NCBI GenBank assembly: GCA_018825665.1
Contig: JAHJEG010000021.1
Span: forward strand, 1-53,336
Source: a bacterium
GTDB taxonomy: Bacteria; Campylobacterota; Campylobacteria; Campylobacterales; Sulfurimonadaceae
DNA: 53,336 nucleotides
Direction of reading: 5' to 3'
This document shows, piece after piece, positions 16,557 to 23,158 of the stretch. The notes under the pieces were generated by a model. It saw only the letters and a list, made by a program, of their open reading frames with translations, ran no database searches and was not told the origin of the DNA. The position numbers were made by a program, and so were the translations under genes. Numbering within the stretch: the stretch's first letter is position 1; each line of letters begins with the position of its first letter.

Positions 16557-17501
16557 ATGTGGTATGAACTCTCAAAAGAGTTTATCTATAGTACCCTTGG
16601 ACTTGAAGGAAAACTGGCTGATGCTATTCACTTTTTTGTCTACGACACTCTAAAGATCTGGTTTTTACTGCTTACGATAATTTTTGCAGTTTCATTTTTG
16701 CGGACTTGGGTGAATACAGAGTATGTACGTGCTCATCTGCAAGGAAAGTCGTCATTTTACGGGCATGTGGGAGCATCCCTTTTTGGAATTATCACACCTT
16801 TTTGTTCCTGTTCGGCTATTCCCCTTTTTTTAGGCTTTATTCAGGCACGAATTCCTATAGGGGTCACGTTTAGTTATCTGATATCCGCACCTATGAATAA
16901 TGAGATCGCAATCGCTATGCTCTTTGGTATCTTTGGATGGAAGGTTACTTCAATCTATATTGTCTTTGGTCTGAGTGTAGCTATTGTCGGCGGCTGGATA
17001 ATAGGAAAGCTTGGTATGGAAAAAGAGATTTTAATGGATGTAAAACCGATTGAAGGTGAGCTTGAAGCCACTTTGGTGAAGCTGACATTAAAACAAAGAG
17101 CAAAAGAAGCATGGAACTACTCCGTAGATATTTTCAAAAAAATATATATCTATGTCATGATCGGCGTAGGCGTAGGTGCATGGATACATGGATATATACC
17201 GACAGATTTTATCGCACGCTATACAGGAGAAGGTAATCCGTTTGCCGTTATTATCGCTGTGCTTATGGGGATACCGATGTACTCTAATGCGGCTGGTGTT
17301 ATGCCGCTTGTAGAAGTTTTAACCTCGAAGGGGATGTTGCTTGGAACAGCACTTAGTTTCATGATGGCAGTAACCGCATTGAGTCTTCCTGAAGCTTTGA
17401 TATTGAAAAAAATCATCTCACTCAAACTCATTGGTCTCTTTTTTGCTATTGTCGGAAGTGGAATCATTACAATCGGGTATCTGTTTAATTTTATATTATA
17501 A
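16557..17501 (+). CDS. arsP: DUF318/ArsP-type membrane permease
   Basis: This 314-residue membrane protein has about eight hydrophobic segments. It carries the DUF318 signature ITPFCSCSAIPLF with Cys83 and Cys85 and a later GIPMYSNAAGVMPL. In Campylobacter, ArsP exports methylarsenite and organoarsenicals such as roxarsone(III). YraQ-type relatives have unknown cargo. Placement directly after arsC and in an operon with arsI supports the arsenical role. One GGCATGTGG copy lies at 16762-16770. Confidence 0.85.
   Translation: MWYELSKEFIYSTLGLEGKLADAIHFFVYDTLKIWFLLLTIIFAVSFLRTWVNTEYVRAHLQGKSSFYGHVGASLFGIITPFCSCSAIPLFLGFIQARIPIGVTFSYLISAPMNNEIAIAMLFGIFGWKVTSIYIVFGLSVAIVGGWIIGKLGMEKEILMDVKPIEGELEATLVKLTLKQRAKEAWNYSVDIFKKIYIYVMIGVGVGAWIHGYIPTDFIARYTGEGNPFAVIIAVLMGIPMYSNAAGVMPLVEVLTSKGMLLGTALSFMMAVTALSLPEALILKKIISLKLIGLFFAIVGSGIITIGYLFNFIL
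16762..16770 (-). repeat. Intragenic GGCATGTGG copy in arsP
   Basis: In frame it reads within Gly-His-Val-Gly. It is the only copy in the window whose 3' base on the CCACATGCC strand is a pyrimidine. Confidence 0.9.
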
Positions 17502-17513
17502 GGAGTGTGAAGT

Positions 17514-17747
17514 ATGAAAATCGAAGTATTGGGAACGGGGTGTACAAAATGTATGCAATTAGAAGCAGTCGTAAAGGAAGCAGTTGCTAAAAGTGGAAAA
17601 TTCGCACAGATAGAAAAAGTTGATGATATTGTAAAGATTATGGAGTATCAAGTGATGAGCACACCAGGTCTTGTTATAGACGGTAAAGTCCTCAGTACGG
17701 GAAAAGTTCTCAGTGTCGATGAAGTTCTTGAACTTATGAATAAATAA
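17514..17747 (+). CDS. Small thioredoxin-like redox protein
   Basis: This 77-residue protein of the thioredoxin_3 (redox-active disulfide protein 2) family has the start MKIEVLGTGCTKC with CxxC at residues 10-13, and the cis-proline region VMSTPGLVIDGKV. Such proteins often follow DUF318 permease genes. It may reduce ArsC or service the permease. It lies 12 bases after arsP with AAGGAG upstream and ends the ars operon. Confidence 0.88.
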   Translation: MKIEVLGTGCTKCMQLEAVVKEAVAKSGKFAQIEKVDDIVKIMEYQVMSTPGLVIDGKVLSTGKVLSVDEVLELMNK

Positions 17748-17779
17748 GTTTGCAAGAGTTAATTTAAACAATATTTGTA

Positions 17780-17855
17780 TGGTGGAGATAAGGGGGCTCG
17801 AACCCCTGACCTATACGCTGCCAGCGTATCGCTCTCCCAGCTGAGCTATATCCCC
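17780..17855 (-). tRNA. tRNA-Ala (GGC anticodon)
   Basis: A full 76-nt cloverleaf reads on the minus strand from 17855. Acceptor GGGGATA pairs with TATCTCC. The D arm is GCTCAGCTGGGAGAGC. The anticodon stem ATACG/CGTAT holds loop CTGGCAG with anticodon GGC. The T arm is CAGGGGTTCGAGCCCCC... and CCA is encoded. The G3:U70 wobble, the classical alanine identity element, is present. Confidence 0.96.
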
Positions 17856-17879
17856 GGGATTTTAAAAAATTATAGCAAA

Positions 17880-17933
17880 CTCTTCAGAACAGGATCGCTG
17901 TAAGCGAAGTGCTCTTCCTGCTGAGCCAATGCC
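17880..17933 (-). pseudogene. Degenerate tRNA-Val-like relic
   Basis: On the minus strand from 17933 the sequence GGCATTG, then GCTCAGCAGGAAGAGC, then CTTACAG looks like a tRNA acceptor, D arm and anticodon loop (TAC, valine). The anticodon stem is only partly paired. No T arm or CCA end follows, so it cannot be a working tRNA. It lies about 25 bases upstream of tRNA-Ala in the same orientation. It could be a decayed tRNA or a recombination remnant, and a chance resemblance is not excluded. Confidence 0.45.
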
Positions 17934-17994
17934 AAAATAATTTAGAGAATTTTACTCTATTAATTATTTAAAATAGATTATACGGGAAATTATT

Positions 17995-18567
17995 TTAAAT
18001 AAGTTTGAGTGCATCCTCATATTCATGTGGATGGTTTAGATTTGAAAACGGTTTTTCATCATTAAAACAGACAAAGCTTACATTGGCATTTTTTAGTAAA
18101 AGACCAAGTTTATGATTGTTGTTTTGCAACATCTGAATAAATTCACCCTCAAGGGAACGGTGATATATTCCGCACATAGGCTGTATCCCATATTCTGTTT
18201 TTGCTATGGTCGCATCGGCATGTGGAGTGTCATTTTTGAAGATTTCATTTATCTCCTGTCTGCCCACAAAAGGTGCATCAACACTAAGTGCAAAAAAACT
18301 GTTTTCTTTTATTGTTTCAAAGATGGCTACAAATCCTGCTGTTGGAGCAAATACGGCGTTTGTCTGAACATCTTCTATGAAGTTTGCATCAAATTCGAAC
18401 TTACTTTTATCTTTACATGAGATGTATACGGTTTTAAAGATTTTACCCAATCTGTTGAACTGGTATTGTGTGAGCGTAGGAAATTCACCAAAGGGAAGAA
18501 GAGCTTTGTCTTCCCCCATACGGCTGCTTTTGCCACCTGCAAAGATTACGCAAGGTGTGTCAATCAT
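17995..18567 (-). CDS. mobA: Molybdenum cofactor guanylyltransferase MobA
   Basis: MobA adds GMP to molybdopterin to make the MGD cofactor used by DMSO-reductase-family enzymes. The 190 residues include the nucleotide-binding [19 protein letters not shown] (9-27), the metal-binding region ALSVDAPFV and a C-terminal [12 protein letters not shown]. It lies three bases downstream of the ompA-like gene on the same strand but is probably an independent function. The motif at 18217-18225 reads Pro-His-Ala. Confidence 0.93.
   Translation of the reverse strand: MIDTPCVIFAGGKSSRMGEDKALLPFGEFPTLTQYQFNRLGKIFKTVYISCKDKSKFEFDANFIEDVQTNAVFAPTAGFVAIFETIKENSFFALSVDAPFVGRQEINEIFKNDTPHADATIAKTEYGIQPMCGIYHRSLEGEFIQMLQNNNHKLGLLLKNANVSFVCFNDEKPFSNLNHPHEYEDALKLI
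18217..18225 (-). repeat. Intragenic GGCATGTGG copy in mobA
   Basis: Same direction as mobA; reads Pro-His-Ala. No further copy occurs for the next 10.8 kb. Confidence 0.9.
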
Positions 18568-18570
18568 GGA

Positions 18571-19728
18571 TTATTTGATAAGTTTAGCTTCGATTCGTCT
18601 GTTTTGTGCACGACCTTCAGCTGTTTTGTTTGTTGCAATCGGAGTAGATTCACCCATTCCGGTTGTTTTGATTCTATCGGCTGAAACACCCTCTTTAATA
18701 AGAAGTTGTGTTACCGCTTTTGCTCTTTTGAGAGAAAGTATCTGATTGCTTTTATCCCAACCAACACTGTCTGTATGACCAACTATCTCAGTTTTGTAAC
18801 TAGGAGCATTCTTTAGGAATGTAGCAAATGATTTGATATTTTGTTTTGATTGTGCGTCAACGTCAAATGAGCCATTCTCAAAGTTTATATTCAAATTTAC
18901 CTCTTTCATACATCCCATACTGTCAACAACCGTAACTGCTTTTGGAGTATTGGGGCATTTGTCAAGTGCATTTTTTACACCGTCTTTATCATCATCTGCA
19001 TTCTCTTTGGCCAGTGCTGCTGCCGCCGCTGCCGCTGCTGCAGCCTCTGCCTCTCTTTTTGCTTGTGCATCTGCTTTTGCCTGTGCATCCGCCTTGGCTT
19101 TTGCCGCCGCTGCAGCTTTTGCCGCTGCATCTCTTTTTGCTTTTTCTGCCGCTGCTGCAGCCTCTGCCTCTTTTTTAGCCTGTAAATCTGCTAAGCGTTT
19201 TTCTTCATCTTTTGCAGATGTGCCAAATGCAAAGTTGATACCCGCCAAAACTGCTGCATTGCTGTCCCATCTTTTTGAGTTGTATTTTGGCATATAGATC
19301 GCTTCTAGTTTAAGAGCAACACTATCCGTAAAAGGAACCTTCGCACCTACGCCTGCATTAAAAATCACGCTGTCTACGTTTTCGGACTGTTGTTTGTCCA
19401 TAGTTTCATAACCCGCACCCACTTTTGCAAGAGGTACGATAAAGCCAAGCTTGTCGTATTCGTATACACCATTTAATGCGATACGGAAAATATCCACCTT
19501 GTCTTTGTTGTCATATTCACCCGGTGAATACAAAACCGATAACTCAGGAGCCAAGGCAGTACCCAGGTTATTAAACTGAAGCTCAGCCCCAACAGCAGCC
19601 TGGTTTCTTAAACCGATGTTATCCTCGTTTATAACATAGCCTGCGACAGGTGTGAATTCGTAGTCGTAATCAGCTGCCATAGAAGCTGTAGCAAGCATTA
19701 ATGCCGGAATTAAAATTAGCTTTTTCAT
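18571..19728 (-). CDS. OmpA-family outer-membrane protein with Ala-rich linker
   Basis: This 385-residue protein has a signal peptide (cut after residue 18). An N-terminal beta-barrel covers about 20-175, followed by an Ala/Lys-rich linker at about 180-250 built of short AKADAQ-like and poly-Ala units. Next come a single TSP3-type calcium repeat (DDKDGVKNALDKCPNTP) and a C-terminal OmpA peptidoglycan-binding domain (IVGHTDSVG, GESTPIATN, NRRIEAKL). It should link the outer membrane to peptidoglycan. The linker DNA (about 19010-19190) is a purine/pyrimidine-biased, GCT/GCC-rich repeat likely to vary in length between strains. Confidence 0.92.
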   Translation of the reverse strand: MKKLILIPALMLATASMAADYDYEFTPVAGYVINEDNIGLRNQAAVGAELQFNNLGTALAPELSVLYSPGEYDNKDKVDIFRIALNGVYEYDKLGFIVPLAKVGAGYETMDKQQSENVDSVIFNAGVGAKVPFTDSVALKLEAIYMPKYNSKRWDSNAAVLAGINFAFGTSAKDEEKRLADLQAKKEAEAAAAAEKAKRDAAAKAAAAAKAKADAQAKADAQAKREAEAAAAAAAAAALAKENADDDKDGVKNALDKCPNTPKAVTVVDSMGCMKEVNLNINFENGSFDVDAQSKQNIKSFATFLKNAPSYKTEIVGHTDSVGWDKSNQILSLKRAKAVTQLLIKEGVSADRIKTTGMGESTPIATNKTAEGRAQNRRIEAKLIK

Positions 19729-19778
19729 TTGTATCCTTTTTTAAGTAAGTAACTGTTTAGATATAATCTTAAGCAATT

Positions 19779-19822
19779 AAGTCACATTTTAGACTAAAGA
19801 TTAGATATTAGTTTTGTGACTT
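19779..19822. repeat. Long-range inverted repeat between leuC and the ompA-like gene
   Basis: AAGTCACA (19779-19786) and TGTGACTT (19815-19822) are perfect 8-bp arms. Inner arms ACTAA/TTAGT could extend the structure. It lies downstream of leuC and upstream of the ompA-like gene. It may be a stem-loop at the leuC 3' end or an operator for the next gene. There is no T-run to mark a simple terminator. Confidence 0.4.
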
Positions 19823-19851
19823 TATGTAAATCATTGAGATAAGGACTGCTT

Positions 19852-21114
19852 CTAGGCCCTTGGGTCAGTGATATAGCCGGTAATCGCAGATATCGCCGCA
19901 ACGGCAGAGTTCGCCAAGTATACCTTAGAGCTTCTAGAACCCATACGCCCGACAAAGTTACGGTTTGTTGTGGAAATCGCCACTTCGCCGTCTCCCAAAA
20001 TTCCCATATATCCGCCAAGACAGGCACCGCATGTTGGATTACTTACTACGCCCCCGGCATCTACGATGATATCAATATAGCCAAGCTTATTGGCTTCACG
20101 AAGAATCATCTGCGTTCCCGGAGTCACGATGAGACGAACATCCTCATGCACTTTGTGCCCTTTTAGAATCTCTGCTGCAACTCTCAAGTCGCTAAGTCTT
20201 CCGTTCGTACAGCTTCCGATAAATGCCTGGTCTACTTTTATATGTTCTTTTTGTGCCTGAACAACACTGTGCCCGTTTGAGGGTAAAAAAGGATAAGCAA
20301 TAACAGGATCAAGTTTTGCAACATCGATTTCTAAGACCATATCGTATACAGCATCGGTATCGGAGTAGTGGATACGAGGCTCACGAGCCAGATTTTTGTC
20401 TGCCAAAAATTCTTTGGTCACATCATCATAGGCTACTATTCCACTTTTTGCACCCGCTTCGATAGCCATATTACACATAGAAAATCTGTCATCCATTGTC
20501 AAATGCTCAATGGTGCTTCCCGTAAATTCCAAAGTTTTGTACAAGGCCCCATCTACACCGATCATACGGATAATCTCCAGGATGATATCTTTGCCGGTAG
20601 TATATTTTCCGGGTTTTCCGCTTAGAACAACTTTGATAGATTCAGGCACTTTAAACCAGTTTCCACCGCTAATCATAGCAAAGGCCAAGTCCGTAGAACC
20701 CATTCCCGTTGAAAATGCCCCAAGTGCCCCATGTGTACAGGTGTGGGAATCTGCTCCGATGATAACATCACCGGGAACCACAAGACCTTTTTCCGGCAAA
20801 AGAGCATGCTCAATCCCCATATCTTTTTCATCAAAAAAGTTTTTAAGTTTGTATTTTTTGGCGAAATCACGAGAGATCCTGGCCTGATTTGCGGAAGCGA
20901 TATCTTTTGCAGGGATGAAATGGTCAAGGACAATCGAAAATCCATCCGGATTGGCAAGTTTAGTTGCACCTATATCTTCAAATGCTTTAATCGAGATAGG
21001 AGTGGTGATATCGTTCCCGATAACCATGTCAATTGCAGAGCGGATTATTTCACCCGCATATACAGGCTTTCCAACATGCTCCGAGAATATCTTTTCAGTT
21101 ATAGTTTGTCCCAT
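19852..21114 (-). CDS. leuC: 3-isopropylmalate dehydratase large subunit
   Basis: LeuC isomerises isopropylmalate in leucine synthesis and carries a [4Fe-4S] cluster. The 420-residue form is the short, archaeal/thermophile-like type used in Campylobacterota. Cluster cysteines lie in GSCTNGRLSD (about 300) and NPTCGACLGG (about 360-363). ADSHTCTHGALGAFSTGMGSTD is also conserved. LeuD is not in the window. No operon partner is visible. The ATG is preceded by AAGG. Confidence 0.94.
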   Translation of the reverse strand: MGQTITEKIFSEHVGKPVYAGEIIRSAIDMVIGNDITTPISIKAFEDIGATKLANPDGFSIVLDHFIPAKDIASANQARISRDFAKKYKLKNFFDEKDMGIEHALLPEKGLVVPGDVIIGADSHTCTHGALGAFSTGMGSTDLAFAMISGGNWFKVPESIKVVLSGKPGKYTTGKDIILEIIRMIGVDGALYKTLEFTGSTIEHLTMDDRFSMCNMAIEAGAKSGIVAYDDVTKEFLADKNLAREPRIHYSDTDAVYDMVLEIDVAKLDPVIAYPFLPSNGHSVVQAQKEHIKVDQAFIGSCTNGRLSDLRVAAEILKGHKVHEDVRLIVTPGTQMILREANKLGYIDIIVDAGGVVSNPTCGACLGGYMGILGDGEVAISTTNRNFVGRMGSRSSKVYLANSAVAAISAITGYITDPRA

Positions 21115-21233
21115 AATGAACCTTTATAAATATAATTAATTTCGCGATTATACCATGGAAGGTTTAAGAGTAAAATAATTTTGAGAAATAACTGAATGCT
21201 TTAGATTGCAAAAGAGGTTTTGCAAACAGCATT

Positions 21234-22208
21234 TTATGTAGAGGCAAATACCCTGTTCTTTCCGCTTTCTTTAGCCTTGTAAAGTGCTTTATCCGCTCTG
21301 TTGATGGAAGTGTCTATTGCTCTGTCCTGATCTTTTTTAAACTCATCCACTCCGATACTTATGGTAAAACGGATTGTTTCATTTGTACTTGTATATTCTA
21401 CTTTTTCTATATCATGTCTAATTTTTTCAGCAAATTTCAGTGCATTTTTGAGATCTGTCTTTGGGAGTATCATTGCAAATTCTTCCCCTCCGAATCTTGC
21501 CGTTATATCACTTTCTCTGCTGAGAAGATTCAGCCTCTCGGATAAGAGTTTAATTATTTCATCCCCTGTAGTATGCCCATATGTATCATTGATTTTTTTA
21601 AAATCATCAATATCCAGCATGATTAAACTGACAGGTTCTTTTTCTCTTTTGGCATACGCAATTATTTTTTCTGACATGTCTGCAAAGTATCTTCTGTTGT
21701 ACATGTTTGTCAAGGGGTCTCTGTGTGCCTGTTCTTTTAATTTTTTTTGTGCACTTTTGAGAGCTTGCGTTTGTTGGACGAGTTTGACATGGGTGGATAT
21801 AAATTTGCTTTGAGCTTCTTTTTGCAAGCTGATATCCAGGGCAAGGGATATCATAATATCTCTGCCGTCTTTATATTTTATTATCTTATCTTGTATCTGA
21901 AACCATTTGTTGGCCACTTCGTTAAAGTGTTCATAGCTTATATATCCATTATTATCGGGCAGGGCTTCTGTCTCGTTCCCTTCCATCAGCTCTTGTGCCT
22001 TGCACCATGAACATCTTGAATTTTGTCCATGAATGGACTCCCAGCAGTTTAGACCGCTGTTGTTTGCCATTAAATCTTTCATGGACTGATTCGAATAGAT
22101 AACAGTATAGGTAGATAAATCTATCGCGCTTACCGCTAGAAGAGAGGTGTCACTAAATACTTCAAGTGCAATAAATTTTTTCAATTCATCTGTTTCGAAA
22201 TCAGTCAT
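21234..22208 (-). CDS. PAS-GGDEF diguanylate cyclase
   Basis: This 324-residue soluble protein has a PAS-like domain (about 15-140) with the cysteine-rich CWESIHGQNSRCSWCKA, seen in many bacterial PAS proteins. A short coiled coil leads to a GGDEF domain (about 165-324) with active-site RFGGEEF and the upstream inhibitory-site-like RESD (residues about 235-238). It should make cyclic di-GMP. It is the last gene of the kinase-CheX-CheY operon, 16 bases after the CheY gene, so its activity or output is probably tied to that phosphorelay. Confidence 0.9.
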   Translation of the reverse strand: MTDFETDELKKFIALEVFSDTSLLAVSAIDLSTYTVIYSNQSMKDLMANNSGLNCWESIHGQNSRCSWCKAQELMEGNETEALPDNNGYISYEHFNEVANKWFQIQDKIIKYKDGRDIMISLALDISLQKEAQSKFISTHVKLVQQTQALKSAQKKLKEQAHRDPLTNMYNRRYFADMSEKIIAYAKREKEPVSLIMLDIDDFKKINDTYGHTTGDEIIKLLSERLNLLSRESDITARFGGEEFAMILPKTDLKNALKFAEKIRHDIEKVEYTSTNETIRFTISIGVDEFKKDQDRAIDTSINRADKALYKAKESGKNRVFAST

Positions 22209-22224
22209 AATCTAAATGTCAGCC

Positions 22225-22623
22225 TTAATATTCAAGTAAGTCATCGTCGTAATCATCTGTCTCTTGAGCATAAATCGTCTCAATCGCATTTGCAAGTTTT
22301 TCTTCATTGACGGGTTTTAGTATATAGCCTTTTGCTCCGGCTTTAAGAGAAGATACTATCATGTCTTCCTGCCCGTGAGATGTTATCATGATAATGTTCA
22401 CGTCATTGTCAAATTCTTTTATCATTTTTACGGCACTCACTCCGTCCATATCCGGCATAGTGATATCCATCGTAATCAAATCCGGCTTCAATTCGCGACA
22501 GGCTTCGACTGCCTGTGCTCCGGTCACAGACTCGCCAATCACATTATGGCCCAAGCTGGCAATATATTTTTTAAGATTTTTTCTGATAATTAGAGAATCA
22601 TCAACAACTAAAATATTTAACAT
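22225..22623 (-). CDS. Single-domain CheY-like response regulator
   Basis: This is a receiver domain of about 132 residues with the acidic pair Asp8-Asp9, phospho-acceptor Asp53 (TMDITMPDMDG), Thr81 and Lys103 (ILKPVN). An acidic tail (ETDDYDDDLLEY) follows. I use the ATG at 22623, with AAGGAAC upstream, one base after the CheX stop. A longer reading into cheX is unlikely. It should be phosphorylated by the CheA-like kinase and dephosphorylated by CheX in the same operon. Confidence 0.9.
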   Translation of the reverse strand: MLNILVVDDSLIIRKNLKKYIASLGHNVIGESVTGAQAVEACRELKPDLITMDITMPDMDGVSAVKMIKEFDNDVNIIMITSHGQEDMIVSSLKAGAKGYILKPVNEEKLANAIETIYAQETDDYDDDLLEY

Positions 22624-22624
22624 T

Positions 22625-23158
22625 TTATAGTTCCTTAAATTGTAATGTATCTGCAAAAGACTCTTTTGGTCCAATAACGGTTAGGAGAATATCACCAAAT
22701 GAAGTCGTAATGCTGGCTGCTGCAATGGCTGAGCTTTTATGTCTGAAAAGTGATTTTGCCTCATAGATTAAAACCGGAGGGGTTATCGTAAGGGTTGTTC
22801 CGTCAAAGGGATTGCTAAGAGCATTTCCGACAACGGTATTGACGAACTCTGAGGAGACACTTTCTCTTATCTCATCCATCTCATCCTCTGCTGCTTCTTC
22901 ACCCTCTAAAAATGCTTTGACCAATTCTTCAAGCAGCGCATCCTCATAGCTCATTGTGATGATGACCTGTATGCTCCCGCCCGTACCTATCATTGAGGTG
23001 TTCTTTTTAAGTTCAACCTTTTTTGGGCATATAACCTGCAGGCTTTGAGATACGACACGGATTTTCATGTCATCATTTAAAAAGCTGACAGCTCTTTGGA
23101 GTATCGGAGTCAGAACATCTTTTTCTATCTCCGCTCCATGACATTCATCTTTTATCAT
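22625..23158 (-). CDS. CheX-like phosphatase domain protein
   Basis: This 177-residue protein matches the CheX/CheC fold: a helix with ESVSSEFVNTVVGNALS (about 112-128), the ExxN-type phosphatase motif region, and a C-terminal GDILLTV strand. CheX dephosphorylates CheY-P. It overlaps the kinase gene by 4 bases and sits directly before CheY, so it probably closes this relay. Confidence 0.78.
   Translation of the reverse strand: MIKDECHGAEIEKDVLTPILQRAVSFLNDDMKIRVVSQSLQVICPKKVELKKNTSMIGTGGSIQVIITMSYEDALLEELVKAFLEGEEAAEDEMDEIRESVSSEFVNTVVGNALSNPFDGTTLTITPPVLIYEAKSLFRHKSSAIAAASITTSFGDILLTVIGPKESFADTLQFKEL

Noticed and set aside
19010-19190. GCT/GCC-rich repeat block as a CRISPR or satellite array
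   Set aside because: It encodes the in-frame Ala/Lys linker of the OmpA-family protein; there are no spacers or regular repeat units.
18833-19297. Long plus-strand open frame rich in Ala and Ser
   Set aside because: It is the antisense of the Ala-rich linker of the OmpA-family gene; low complexity explains the open frame.
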